This document shows, in pieces, positions 1 through 7,692 of a stretch of 33,587 nt of DNA (positions within the stretch are counted from its first letter, which is position 1; each line of letters begins with the position of its first letter). Source of the DNA: Pseudomonadota bacterium (lineage in GTDB: Bacteria > Pseudomonadota > Gammaproteobacteria > Burkholderiales > JAJZUU01); contig JAJZUU010000030.1 of the NCBI GenBank assembly GCA_021848325.1, positions 1-33,587 of the forward strand, given 5' to 3'. The notes below the pieces were generated by a model. That model was given only the letters and a program-made list of their open reading frames with translations, ran no database searches and was not told the origin of the DNA. The translations under genes were made by a program, and so were the position numbers.

Positions 1-1172
1 GCCGCCACCAGGAAATCCCGCAGCCGGTTGTCGGGCCGATCAGGAAAAGCCTTCAGGCCACGTTCCGCCCATTCCAGCGCCTTGTCCGGCTGCTCGGCCT
101 TGATCCAGATTTCGGCGATGTTGAGATAGCAATAGCCCGAGGAAAGGTCACGTGACTTGATCGCAACCAGTTCCTCGACATCGCCACTCGCCTCGGCCAG
201 CCGCTCCATGATGCGGGTAATGCGTGACCGGTGGGCGTCGTAGCCGTCCTTCGTATCCCGTGGTTTGAGCTTGCGCCACTCGGCTTCCGCCAGTTCCCGG
301 TAGCGACTCAGGCCTTCCTTGCCGAGGGCATCACGATAGGTGGCGGCATCGAAGCTGCACAGGCCGAACGGCAGCGTGGTCTCGAACCGGAACAGACGCT
401 CGGCCAGCCCTGCCGGCTCGGGCCGCGCCAGCGTGCAAGCCTTGAGATGCAACTCGCCCAGACGATAGACGATGTCGCCAATCTCACCATTCGAGTCGTC
501 AACCTGCTCCAGTGAATTCTCGACTCGCTCGATGGCGTACTCGGCCAGTTCGACCAGCATGGCGGCGGTGTCGGGCTTGAGTAATTCCGCCAGTGAATCC
601 ACGATCTGGTCAAGATTGCCGGCAAACGTGCCCACCTCCCGCCAGTCGACAAAATCATGAATGCGCGTCGCGCCGTCGATGGCCCGCCGGAATGCCTTGG
701 CCACGTTCCCGCCACCGCCGGTACGCTCGGCCTTGAGCAATAGCGACTGGTAGAGCCGGTCGTCGCGCTGGGCCACGTCGAGAAGGAGGTCGATCAATGC
801 TTCCGGCGGTTGCGTGATCAGATACTCCTTGATATCGCGCCATGGATCGCGCCGCTTCTTCTTGCCGGATGCGGCGCCGGATTTCGGTACGGCGGAATTC
901 TCGGCCAGCCACGCCAACCCGACCGCCACGCAATGCTTGCAGAAATAGCCGTCGGCGGCACGCGGGCAAGTACAGTCGTAGGCCAGATCGCCGTCGTCAT
1001 CCCACAACTCGACCTGGTAGGTTTCCGTGCCTTCAACCTTGGCCGTGACCTTGTCATCTGCCGCACGCAGCCGACTGACGGCGCCAACGGAAAAATATTC
1101 CTCGCCGCGCCGGAAGGCGGTGCCGCCGGCAAGGTCTTCGAGCATGGCGCGGGTAATCAGACCATCTTCCAC
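1..1172 (-). CDS. SWIM zinc-finger protein, C-terminus beyond window
   Basis: The reading frame is open from a GTG at 1172 down to base 1, so only about 390 N-terminal residues are visible. The GTG has an AAAGG ribosome site seven bases upstream, and the start VEDGLITRAMLEDLAGGTAF resembles the usual start of this family; an internal ATG at 1145 is the alternative. The SWIM motif CxCx8CxH is clear: C67, C69, C78 and H80, in the stretch YDCTCPRAADGYFCKH. SWIM domains bind zinc and are thought to mediate DNA or protein contacts. The rest is helical, and near residue 340 onward it reads like TPR-type repeats (YLNIAEIWIKAEQPDKALEW). The specific role is unknown. The next genes upstream are a decayed small ORF and a vapBC pair, so it sits in an accessory patch. 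Confidence 0.85.
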   Translation of the reverse strand, partial: MEDGLITRAMLEDLAGGTAFRRGEEYFSVGAVSRLRAADDKVTAKVEGTETYQVELWDDDGDLAYDCTCPRAADGYFCKHCVAVGLAWLAENSAVPKSGAASGKKKRRDPWRDIKEYLITQPPEALIDLLLDVAQRDDRLYQSLLLKAERTGGGGNVAKAFRRAIDGATRIHDFVDWREVGTFAGNLDQIVDSLAELLKPDTAAMLVELAEYAIERVENSLEQVDDSNGEIGDIVYRLGELHLKACTLARPEPAGLAERLFRFETTLPFGLCSFDAATYRDALGKEGLSRYRELAEAEWRKLKPRDTKDGYDAHRSRITRIMERLAEASGDVEELVAIKSRDLSSGYCYLNIAEIWIKAEQPDKALEWAERGLKAFPDRPDNRLRDFLVA

Positions 1173-1198
1173 AACAAACCTTTCAATTCGTCCTCTGG

Positions 1199-1338
1199 TT
1201 AGCAAAGCGCCTGTTGGCGGGGTAGCGCATAGCTCACCGGTTTATTCCGCTTTTCGAGGAATCCCTGTTCGACGGCGGCGGCCAACCTGTAAGGCCGGTG
1301 GCTTCCTCAATCTGGAATTGCAATTCGCTCTTCGACAT
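1199..1338 (-). pseudogene. possible decayed small ORF upstream of the SWIM gene
   Basis: Two short open stretches on the minus strand look like one small gene broken by a frameshift. An ATG at 1338 opens MSKSELQFQIEEATGLT, and the neighbouring frame then reads LAAAVEQGFLEKRNKPVSYA before a TAA at 1199-1201. Both halves have protein-like composition, but the total is under 50 residues and I recognise no family. The ribosome site before 1338 is weak. It could equally be chance open frames in the leader of the SWIM gene. Confidence 0.25.
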
Positions 1339-1419
1339 TCGTAGCGTCCCGGAATACGTGTCGGACAGGGCGCTCTTTAGGGGCAGCGCTTAAATAAGCC
1401 TTGCCCCGCATAGCGACGG

Positions 1420-1839
1420 CTACTTGGCAGGCACAACGACTGCAGGTGTAACGCCAAGACGTTTGGCGCGGCGCGCGAATCGACGGTCATCGAAGCTCAG
1501 GAATTCCGTGCAATGGCTACTGGCCAGCAGGTGCAGCGCATCGGCGAAGTCCAGCCCCTCTGTGTGCCAGGCCAGGGCATCGGCGATACGCGACCATTCC
1601 TCGACGCTGACGTTGGGCAGACCAAGCAGATGTTTGACGACCCGGACGAAATCCTCGTCCGCGAAGCCATAAAAGGCGCGCAAGACCCATTCGAGCTCAA
1701 GAATTACGGTCAGGGGTACGAACACCTGGGGGGATTCGGTCAGGAGTCGATGGGCAATCGGACGTTGTCTGGCGGCCTCGGGGTCAGCTGGGTCAGCCAC
1801 ATAGAAACGCGCCAGGATGTTGGTATCAAGGGCGATCAT
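1420..1839 (-). CDS. vapC: PIN-domain ribonuclease toxin, VapC family
   Basis: A 139-residue PIN-domain protein. VapC toxins are magnesium-dependent ribonucleases, usually cutting tRNA or rRNA, kept inactive by the partner antitoxin. The start MIALDTNILARF carries the first catalytic Asp (D5). Other conserved acids are E48/E50 in LELEW, D97/D100 in DFADALH and D117/D118 in FDDRRF, so the active site looks complete. I chose the ATG at 1839 because the family begins at this MIALDTN motif; a longer frame extends upstream but overlaps the antitoxin. The start overlaps the end of the upstream antitoxin gene by 14 bases, which implies translational coupling in one operon. Confidence 0.9.
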   Translation of the reverse strand: MIALDTNILARFYVADPADPEAARQRPIAHRLLTESPQVFVPLTVILELEWVLRAFYGFADEDFVRVVKHLLGLPNVSVEEWSRIADALAWHTEGLDFADALHLLASSHCTEFLSFDDRRFARRAKRLGVTPAVVVPAK

Positions 1840-2083
1840 TTTTGGCTTCTCGCATGGCGAGGGCGACATCGAAATCTGCAAGCCGGCGTTTGCCCGGCCG
1901 CTTGCAAACCAGCATGCCGAAGCCGTCTTCGGCAGTGGTTTGAGCAACCTGGCGCTTCACCTCGGCGTGGATGACGTGACCTTCCAGGCTGAAATCGAGT
2001 TGGCAGCCTGGGGTGATGCCCAAGCGGCGACGGATTTCCACCGGAATGACTACTTGGCCTTTATCGGAAACGGTTGCTAACAT
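1826..2083 (-). CDS. vapB: AbrB/MazE-type antitoxin, VapB-like
   Basis: An 85-residue protein whose N-terminus, MLATVSDKGQVVIPVEIRRR, is a classic SpoVT-AbrB swapped-hairpin DNA-binding domain (T-x-S-x-K-G-Q-V-x-I-P). The C-terminal part (VAQTTAEDGFGMLVCKRPGK) matches the toxin-wrapping tail of such antitoxins. Translation starts at the ATG at 2083 behind a GAGGAGAA ribosome site. The 3' end overlaps vapC by 14 bases. These antitoxins usually repress their own operon alone or with the toxin, so autoregulation at the promoter just upstream is expected but not shown. Confidence 0.88.
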   Translation of the reverse strand: MLATVSDKGQVVIPVEIRRRLGITPGCQLDFSLEGHVIHAEVKRQVAQTTAEDGFGMLVCKRPGKRRLADFDVALAMREAKNDRP

Positions 2084-2113
2084 GGCAGCATTCTCCTCTT
2101 ACATGGTAAGAAT

Positions 2114-2141
2114 ATTTTAGCACAAAGCATTACTCCGGCAA
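2114..2141 (-). promoter_or_regulatory. sigma-70-like promoter of vapBC
   Basis: Read on the minus strand, TTGCCG (2136-2141) lies 16 bases before TAAAAT (2114-2119). Both boxes are close to consensus, and the predicted start site falls about 20-25 bases before the vapB ATG, next to its strong ribosome site. The -35 box overlaps the end of a possible gene relic. Confidence 0.5.
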
Positions 2142-2276
2142 CAGAATGTAGATGCCGAGGAGATCCATCGGCAAAACGGGATAGACAACCTGAAAACGCT
2201 GCTTGTCCATAAGAGTGTTTGCCTTGGATGCCGCCAATCGATACCCGCTATTTTTCGCGCTGCAGGTCTGCCGGCG
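2130..2276 (-). pseudogene. possible C-terminal remnant of an unidentified protein
   Basis: One minus-strand frame is open for about 48 codons and ends at a TAA at 2130-2132. Its last residues include RLAASKANTLMDKQ followed by RFQVVYPVLPMDLLGIYILL, which look like a genuine protein C-terminus. An in-frame TAG blocks it upstream near 2277. No family is assigned. It may be the tail of a larger gene lost when the vapBC pair arrived. Chance is a real alternative at this length. Confidence 0.3.
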
Positions 2277-2700
2277 CGGACGCTACCAAATAACCTGATG
2301 TTATCTCTTGTCCGCACTACGCGGGCAAGAAAAACACGAAGAACGCTGCCCCGGGACAGCATAACCTTGCCGCTCCAGCAAGGTTATGCCTCCAAATCGG
2401 TACTGGCAAAGATATGCTTCCAGGTGGCTGCCGGTGAACAGGGGTAGACCACTTGGCCTGAATGTTGCATAAACCGCCTGCTGGGTAATTTCAACGCTAC
2501 GTTGCGATTTTTGGCTCTTCGACGGTTTCATACGGAAGGCACTCTGGATAACTTGTGAAAAAGGAGTGAAGGTTGGTCCGGAGTCGGGAAGATCGAAGAC
2601 CGCTCCGGAACGCGAAAACGCCGTGTGCAGCCATGAACAACGCCCTCCCTCCCAACGCTCCCCCGAGGGGAAGAGAGGCTGGGGCGCTCTGCGGCTTCGG
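2142..2700. other. 560-bp stretch without a convincing gene
   Basis: Apart from the remnant above, this interval holds a minus-strand open frame at 2301-2531 (76 codons, starting MKPSKSQKSQRSVEITQQ). It has no ribosome site and contains strong hairpins, so I do not call it a gene. It also holds a cluster of small inverted repeats at 2285-2388. Near the lolD end (about 2640-2690) lies a purine/pyrimidine-biased stretch with a CCCC-cga-GGGG hairpin that could end lolDC transcripts, although no U-run follows. Nothing else was seen. Confidence 0.5.
2360..2388. repeat. perfect 11-bp inverted repeat (hairpin)
   Basis: CATAACCTTGC at 2360-2370 is the exact reverse complement of GCAAGGTTATG at 2378-2388, around the 7-base loop cgctcca. 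A second hairpin lies at 2307-2329 (CTTGTCCGC ... GCGGGCAAG, with one wobble pair). No T-run follows on either strand, so it is not a typical intrinsic terminator. Confidence 0.6.
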
Positions 2701-2701
2701 C

Positions 2702-3409
2702 CTAAACCTGCCGCAGGATGCCGTCGTCCAGGGTCAGCACCCGCTCCATCTTGGCCGCCAGCGCCAGGTCGTGGCTCACCACCAGCAGGCTGGTGCCGCG
2801 GGAGCGGTTGAGTTCCAGCATCAGGTCCTGCACCCCTTCCGCGGTGTGGCGGTCCAGGTTGCCGGTGGGCTCGTCCGCCAGCACGCAGGCCGGCTGGGTC
2901 ACCAGGGCGCGGGCGATGGCCGCCCGCTGCCGCTCGCCGCCCGAGAGTTCCCCGGGGTTGTGCTCCAGCCGGTGCCCCAGACCCACCTCCCGCAGCATGC
3001 GGGCCGCCGTCTCGTAGGCCTCTTCCTTGGCCATGCGCCGGATCAGCAGGGGCATGGCGACGTTTTCCAGGGCGCTGAACTCGGGCAGCAGGTGATGGAA
3101 CTGGTAGACGAAGCCCAGCGCCCGGTTGCGCAGCTCCCCGCGCTCGGCCTCGCTCATGCGCCGGATGTCGCGCCCCATGATCTCCACGCTGCCCGCGCTG
3201 GCGCTGTCCAGCCCCCCGAGCAGGTGCAGCAGGGTGCTCTTGCCGGAGCCGGAGGCGCCGACGATGGCCACCCGCTCGCCCTTGGCCACCTGCAGATCGA
3301 TCCCCAGCAGCACCGGCACCTCCAGCCTGCCCTGCCGATAGACCTTGCGCAGCCCGCGGCAGGCCAGCACCAGCTCCGCTCCCTGGGCCACCGCCGGGGT
3401 CTCATTCAT
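2702..3409 (-). CDS. lolD: lipoprotein-releasing ABC transporter ATPase LolD
   Basis: A 235-residue ABC ATPase. It energises LolCDE, which extracts outer-membrane lipoproteins from the inner membrane and hands them to LolA. Walker A is GASGSGKST (51-59), the Q-loop is Q103 in [12 protein letters not shown], the signature is LSGGERQR (155-162), Walker B is VLADEPTG (176-183) and the switch His is H213. The [18 protein letters not shown] segment is the typical LolD region. The length is normal. Its 5' end overlaps the 3' end of the upstream lolC/E gene by 8 bases, so the two are translationally coupled. Only one permease gene is present here, as in genomes with a single LolC/E-type (LolF-like) subunit; a second could lie elsewhere. 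Confidence 0.95.
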   Translation of the reverse strand: MNETPAVAQGAELVLACRGLRKVYRQGRLEVPVLLGIDLQVAKGERVAIVGASGSGKSTLLHLLGGLDSASAGSVEIMGRDIRRMSEAERGELRNRALGFVYQFHHLLPEFSALENVAMPLLIRRMAKEEAYETAARMLREVGLGHRLEHNPGELSGGERQRAAIARALVTQPACVLADEPTGNLDRHTAEGVQDLMLELNRSRGTSLLVVSHDLALAAKMERVLTLDDGILRQV

Positions 3410-4646
3410 AGCGCAAGGCCTCCGCCGGGTTGACCTTGGATGCCCGGTAGCTGGGGTAGAGGGTGGCCAGCAGGCTCAGCACCAGGGACACGGTCCCGAT
3501 CACCAACACGTCCCGCAACTCCAGTTTGGATGGCAGTTCGCTGATGTAATACACGCTCTTGGCCAGGAAATGGATGCCGAAGGTGCGCTCTATGGCCGGC
3601 ACGATCACGGGAATGTTGAGGGCCAGCAGCACCCCCCCCAGCACCCCCATGGCGGTACCGATCACGCCGATGAAGGCCCCCTGGATCACGAACACCTTGA
3701 GGATGCTCGCCGGCGAGGCCCCCAGGGTGCGCAGGATGGCGATGTCCGCCTGCTTGTCAGTGACCACCATCACCAGGGTGGAGACGATGTTGAAAGAGGC
3801 CACCGCCACGATCAGCAGCAGGATGATGAACATCACGTTCTTCTCGATCTCCACCGCGCGGAAGAAGTTGGCGTGCTGCCGGGTCCAGTCGGTGATGTAG
3901 AAATCGCCGCGCAGTGTCCCGGCCAGCTCCTGCGCCACCCGGGGAGCCTGGTACAGGTCCTTGAGCCGCAGCCGCACCCCGGACACCCGGTCGCCCATGC
4001 GGTACAGCTTCTGGGCGTCCGCCAGGTCGATCAGGGCGAGCCCCGCGTCGTACTCGTACATGCCCACACTGAAGATCCCCACCACCCGGAACTGCTTGAG
4101 CCGGGGCAGGATGCCGGCCGGTGTCACCTGGCCCTCGGGGGCAATCAGCACCACCTTGTCCCCCAGCGTCACCCCCAGGGCGCGGGCCAGATCGGCCCCC
4201 AGGACGATGCCGAAATCCCCCGGGCGCAGGTCCCCGAGCCGCCCCCGCTTCATGTGGGCGCCGATGTCAGCCACCCGGTCCTCGTAGTCCGGCAGGATGC
4301 CGCGGATCACCGCCCCCTGCACCGCGCCGTCGAAGGCCAGCATGCCCTGGGCCGTGACATAGGGAGCGGCCGCCACCACCTCCGGGTTGCGGCCGGCATC
4401 GGCGGCCACCCGGGGCCAGCCGGCCAGGGTGTTGTCCGGACCGCTGATCTGGATATGGGCGGCGACCCCCAGGATGCGGGTGCGCAACTCCTCCTGGAAG
4501 CCGTTCATAACCGACAGCACCACGATCAGCGCGGCCACCCCCAGGGCGATGCCCGCCATGGAAATGAGCGAGATGAAGGAGATGAAATGGTTGCGCCGCT
4601 TGGCGCGGGTGTAGCGCAGGCCGATGAAGAGTTCGAAGGGTTGCAC
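3402..4646 (-). CDS. lolC: lipoprotein-releasing ABC transporter permease LolC/LolE
   Basis: A 414-residue inner-membrane permease of the LolC/E family. One membrane span is near residues 22-48 ([20 protein letters not shown]), followed by a large periplasmic domain of about 220 residues and three C-terminal spans in an FtsX-type domain (about 270-400). The N-terminal motif [20 protein letters not shown] and the coupling segment [11 protein letters not shown] are diagnostic. Translation starts at a GTG (4644-4646) with only a weak upstream purine stretch. The start is supported by the family N-terminus rather than by the ribosome site. The gene is first of the lolC-lolD pair. LolC and LolE cannot be told apart with certainty by eye. 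Confidence 0.92.
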   Translation of the reverse strand: MQPFELFIGLRYTRAKRRNHFISFISLISMAGIALGVAALIVVLSVMNGFQEELRTRILGVAAHIQISGPDNTLAGWPRVAADAGRNPEVVAAAPYVTAQGMLAFDGAVQGAVIRGILPDYEDRVADIGAHMKRGRLGDLRPGDFGIVLGADLARALGVTLGDKVVLIAPEGQVTPAGILPRLKQFRVVGIFSVGMYEYDAGLALIDLADAQKLYRMGDRVSGVRLRLKDLYQAPRVAQELAGTLRGDFYITDWTRQHANFFRAVEIEKNVMFIILLLIVAVASFNIVSTLVMVVTDKQADIAILRTLGASPASILKVFVIQGAFIGVIGTAMGVLGGVLLALNIPVIVPAIERTFGIHFLAKSVYYISELPSKLELRDVLVIGTVSLVLSLLATLYPSYRASKVNPAEALRYE

Positions 4647-4903
4647 GGGGCGGGCGGAATCCTGGGCAAGACGGAAGTTGAACTGCGGCGTCGCGGGAGG
4701 GCCGGCCGCACCCGCACATCGGTGGCGACCGGCAAGCTGCCATGCCCGCTGAAGAAGCCGAGCCGCAAGTTTGCCACAAGGGGCGCCCGGCCGCCAGGGT
4801 TATCCGCCGGCGGGGCACGGTAAATTTGTTCTCAAGGCCCCGTGACGCGACGGCTGTCGAATTCTCCGTCATGCGCAAGTAGTCGAAGACGAGGCGAGGC
4901 CTC

Positions 4904-5119
4904 TTGCGGAGTGCGACTCGTCATCCCGAGTACGATTTCACGCGAGCACTCGCCAGATTTCTTCGTGACCGATTCCCGTTCGATCAGAAATACCTGGCCG
5001 ACGTGCGGGAAGTCGAAGTCGGGAGCGGCGCGCTTCTGCTCGTCATGACCCGCTACGGGCAAGGTGCCGACTTTTTTGGGCGTGACAGATTTTGGATTCA
5101 TGCCCGGCCACGCTCATGA
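4904..5119 (+). CDS. small hypothetical protein, 71 residues
   Basis: This frame starts at a TTG behind an AGG-rich stretch and reads HPEYDFTRALARFLRDRF, then LADVREVEVGSGALLLVMTR and GADFFGRDRFWIHA. The segment after residue 8 has a convincing alternating, protein-like pattern, whereas the first residues do not, so it may be a fragment of a gene whose start is lost. I recognise no domain. It sits alone between the divergently oriented lolC and PEBP genes, and no promoter was identified. Confidence 0.4.
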   Translation: MRSATRHPEYDFTRALARFLRDRFPFDQKYLADVREVEVGSGALLLVMTRYGQGADFFGRDRFWIHARPRS

Positions 5120-5228
5120 TGTGCGCTGGGTGCCCCGCTGCATCGGTCGCCAGAGGCATGCCCATGGCCTATAGTTTAATATCGAATGTGAGGTTTTTGC
5201 TTGCGCCCTTACGTAACCAATACGGAGG

Positions 5229-5858
5229 ATGGGCTTGCTCCACACGGCACGCATCAACGACGCCATGGCCTGCATCGGTTGCGGCCTGCTGCTCTGGTAT
5301 CTCCATCCGGTCCCGGCCCTCGCCCAGCCAGCCGGCGGGGGTGCGGCGAGACCGCCCGTTTCGATCATCCAACCCCCGCCTAAAGGAGCACCGCTCATGC
5401 GACTCGCCCTATCGAGCCCGGCCTTCGCCCACGGCCAGTCCATCCCCCGCAAGTATACCTGCGACGGCGAGGATGTCTCGCCCCCGTTGTCCTGGTCGGG
5501 GGCGCCTCCCGGTACCAAGAGTTTCGCCCTCATCGCCGACGATCCGGACGCCCCGGCCGGCACCTGGGTGCACTGGGTGCTGTACGACATCCCGTCGCAG
5601 AACACGGGCCTGCCGGAACATGTTCACGCCGAGGCCAAGCTCGCCGACTCCGGCGTCCGCGGCAGCAACAGTTGGCAGCGCCTGGGCTACGGCGGTCCCT
5701 GTCCGCCCGGCGGCACCCACCGCTATTTCTTCAAGCTCTACGCCCTGGACGCCGTGCTTTCCCTGCCTGCCGGTTCCGGCAAGACCCAACTGCTGTTCGC
5801 CATGGAGGGGCACGTCCTGGCGCAGACCGATCTGATGGGGACCTACCAGCGGCGCTAG
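5229..5858 (+). CDS. PEBP/YbhB-YbcL family protein, possibly exported
   Basis: The core of this protein (from MRLALSSPAFAHGQSIPRKY) is a phosphatidylethanolamine-binding-protein fold of the bacterial YbhB/YbcL type. Conserved ligand-site motifs are CDGEDVSPPLSWSGAPPGTK, DDPDAPAGTWVHWVLYDIP and the GGPCPPGGTHRY loop. Its cellular role in bacteria is not settled. Two starts are possible. The long form from 5229 adds a hydrophobic signal-like segment (ACIGCGLLLWYLHPVPALAQ) and a Pro-rich linker, but its GGAGG abuts the ATG; the in-frame TTG at 5235 is better spaced from it. The short form from the ATG at 5397 has an ideal TAAAGGAG eight bases upstream and makes a 153-residue cytoplasmic protein. 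The stop codon TAG is part of a CTAG that flanks an inserted 199-bp repeat. Confidence 0.85.
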   Translation: MGLLHTARINDAMACIGCGLLLWYLHPVPALAQPAGGGAARPPVSIIQPPPKGAPLMRLALSSPAFAHGQSIPRKYTCDGEDVSPPLSWSGAPPGTKSFALIADDPDAPAGTWVHWVLYDIPSQNTGLPEHVHAEAKLADSGVRGSNSWQRLGYGGPCPPGGTHRYFFKLYALDAVLSLPAGSGKTQLLFAMEGHVLAQTDLMGTYQRR

Positions 5859-6057
5859 GAGCCTGTCGGACTTGAAGAATCGAAGCGAAGCGGGTCAGGC
5901 AGGCAAGCCGCGTAGCGGCTGCTCGCAAAATTCGGCTGGCCGAGGACAGATTTTGTCGATTTTGCAGGTCAATAGTCGTTCTATTGACCAAAAAAGCGGC
6001 GAAATATGGACCGGTCAGGTGGATTTGCAGCCGATTTCCTTTAAGTCCGACAGGCTC
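5859..6057 (+). mobile_element. 199-bp MITE-like element, copy 1
   Basis: The element has terminal inverted repeats GAGCCTGTCGGACTT ... AAGTCCGACAGGCTC and is flanked on both sides by CTAG (5855-5858 and 6058-6061), which looks like a 4-bp target duplication. An inverted copy of the same length lies at 10181-10379; by eye the two differ at about six positions. Inside are a 9-bp hairpin (GGTCAATAG-tcgtt-CTATTGACC) and a smaller one (AGCCGC-gta-GCGGCT). It is too short for a transposase, so it would depend on a related insertion sequence elsewhere. One frame through it is open. The left CTAG overlaps the stop codon of the PEBP gene. Confidence 0.85.
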
Positions 6058-6119
6058 CTAGGCGGCGAATCTGTTAAACTTGCCGCTTCCCCGTTTTCCC
6101 GCAATCGCTTTGGTGGATC

Positions 6120-6645
6120 ATGCACGAGTCCGGCCGCTGGCGGTTCTGGATTGACCGCGGCGGCACCTTTACCGACATCGTCGCCCGGCGCCCGGCGGCG
6201 GCGCCGGCTACCGCGCCGCACCATGCCCGCCGGCCGCCACGGTGGCCGTGCATGGGGGCGGGGCGAGCCCCGGCTCGATGCCGCCGGACAGCACCGCCAT
6301 CGACCAGGAAGGGGTGCTGAGCGCCGGCCTGAAGATCGTCGCGGGGGGGGCGCTTCCAGTCCGGGGTGGTCGCCTCCTGGCGGGGCTCGGGGGCCTATCC
6401 GGCGGGTGATCGCCGCCCTGGAGGACGGCCGCTTCCGTTACCCTCTGGACAACGGCGCGGCGATCGCGGTGGAGGTGCGGGTGGACCGCCGCGCCCGCAG
6501 CGCGCGCATCGATTTTAGCGGCACCTCCCCGCGCCGGCCCAACAACTTCAACGCCCCGGCCGCGGTCACCAAGGCGGCGGTGGTGGCCGGCAATGTGAAG
6601 CTGGTGGAGACCCCGGGCGGGGGCGGCTACGGGCCCGCCGGATGA
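6120..6645 (+). pseudogene. relic of 5-oxoprolinase / hydantoinase (HyuA-HyuB) gene
   Basis: Disconnected pieces of a gene of the ATP-dependent 5-oxoprolinase/hydantoinase family, normally about 1,200 codons, are squeezed into about 525 bases. The N-terminus MHESGRWRFWIDRGGTFTDI is the family start. A HyuB-type piece then follows in another frame, GGASPGSMPPDSTAIDQEGV. A run of eight Gs near 6343-6350 adds a frameshift before GRF. Next come LEDGRFRYPLDNGAAIAVEV and IDFSGTSPRRPNNFNAPAAV, and the tail TPGGGGYGPAG ends at TGA 6643-6645. The order of pieces is correct but most of the protein is deleted. It lies directly after MITE copy 1, and its tail overlaps the end of rtcA by 19 bases. Confidence 0.88.
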
Positions 6646-7679
6646 GGCGGAGCGACCCCGGTGACGCGCACCGTTCCCGGTTCGTCGAGCTTGCCGTCCA
6701 CTTGGATGTCGGCCGCCACGAAACGCTTCACCAACTCGGCGTTGGTCAACAGGTGCGAGGTGATGCGGGCGGTATAAAGTTCCGAGGCGTGAGGGACGAA
6801 GGCCAGGGGCAACAGGAGTTGGTCGGCCAGATATGGGTCCACCGCCGCGCCGCTTTCCAGAAAGGCCAGAAGCCCGTCCGCCGCCTCGTCGGCCACGCTC
6901 TCCGCCGGCTTGCCGGCCGCACCCAGGGCGCTGTAACAGCAGCGTCCGTGTTCGAATTGGGCGAGCAGTACCAGGAAAGTCCCCCTGGAATAGGCGGGCA
7001 ACGCGGCCGTCTGGATCTCCAGCGGCACCCCCAGCGGACCCAGGCGTTCCGCCGCCCGCCGGCGCTGCCGCTCGGCGATGGCGAGGTCCAGGTTGGCCAC
7101 CGCGGACAGACCGCTCACCCCCTTTAATGCGCCGCGCGCCACCAGCCTGAGCGGTTTGAGGGGGGCGGGCGGCCGGATCGCGGCGATGATCCGGCCCCCG
7201 CCCTTGGGGTAGAAGCCGGCCCGCTCCAGGTTGCATTCCCCGCGAAAGCCCGCCTGCCGCAACAGAGGCATCCAGTGCCAGGCGAGGTAATGATAGCAGG
7301 GGCTCCAGGGCACGTGGGTGCCGCCGCTGATCGCCACCTCCGACGCCGCCCCGGCGAAGCTCAAGGGCAGGAACAGGGTTTGCAGCACCAGGGTGGCCGA
7401 ACCCGCGGTGCCGATATCGAAGCGATAGCTGCCAGCCGCGACCCCGCCGGGCTCGAAGCTGAGGGTCTGGGAATGGAGCTGCGCCCCTTGCACCCGGGCG
7501 CCGCTGATGGCGGCCGCCGCTTCCACCGCCTTGAGGTGCTGGGGCTTGAGCCCGGGCTTGTCGCGCCGGGCGCGGATGTTCCACAAATGCATCGGCCGGC
7601 CGGTGATCACCGACAGGGCCAGCGCGCTGCGCAGCACCTGCCCGCCGCCCTCGCCGAAGGAGGCGTCGATCTCGATCAT
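6627..7679 (-). CDS. rtcA: RNA 3'-terminal phosphate cyclase RtcA
   Basis: A 350-residue RtcA. The enzyme uses ATP to convert an RNA 3'-phosphate into a 2',3'-cyclic phosphate through an enzyme-AMP intermediate. Family features are the N-terminal FGEGGGQVLRSALALS, the IRARRDKPGLKPQHL segment, the SYRFDIGTAGSATLVLQTL core and the C-terminal ITSHLLTN. His309 in that last motif is at the same position as the AMP-accepting His of the E. coli enzyme. The start ATG (7679) lies 13 bases after the SDR stop, so the two are probably co-transcribed. There is no rtcB or rtcR neighbour, unlike the classic RtcR/sigma-54-controlled rtcBA operon. The last codons overlap the 5-oxoprolinase relic, so the C-terminal tail after about residue 340 may be altered. 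Confidence 0.93.
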   Translation of the reverse strand: MIEIDASFGEGGGQVLRSALALSVITGRPMHLWNIRARRDKPGLKPQHLKAVEAAAAISGARVQGAQLHSQTLSFEPGGVAAGSYRFDIGTAGSATLVLQTLFLPLSFAGAASEVAISGGTHVPWSPCYHYLAWHWMPLLRQAGFRGECNLERAGFYPKGGGRIIAAIRPPAPLKPLRLVARGALKGVSGLSAVANLDLAIAERQRRRAAERLGPLGVPLEIQTAALPAYSRGTFLVLLAQFEHGRCCYSALGAAGKPAESVADEAADGLLAFLESGAAVDPYLADQLLLPLAFVPHASELYTARITSHLLTNAELVKRFVAADIQVDGKLDEPGTVRVTGVAPPHPAGP

Positions 7680-7692
7680 GACGGAGCGGCCA

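Noticed and set aside
2360..2388. Hairpin as an integron attC site
   Set aside because: It is a perfect short stem without the unpaired bases and core-site signatures of attC, and no integron integrase is nearby.
2301..2531. 76-codon minus-strand frame as a gene
   Set aside because: There is no ribosome site, no family resemblance, and strong hairpins lie inside it.
3345..4823. Long plus-strand open frame (492 codons) across lolC
   Set aside because: It is antisense to lolC/lolD, is His/Gln/Gly-rich with no domain, and arises from the codon bias of the true genes.
5872..6645. 257-codon frame through MITE copy 1 and the 5-oxoprolinase relic
   Set aside because: It is chance read-through of MITE sequence into relic pieces; the true family start at 6120 is in another frame.
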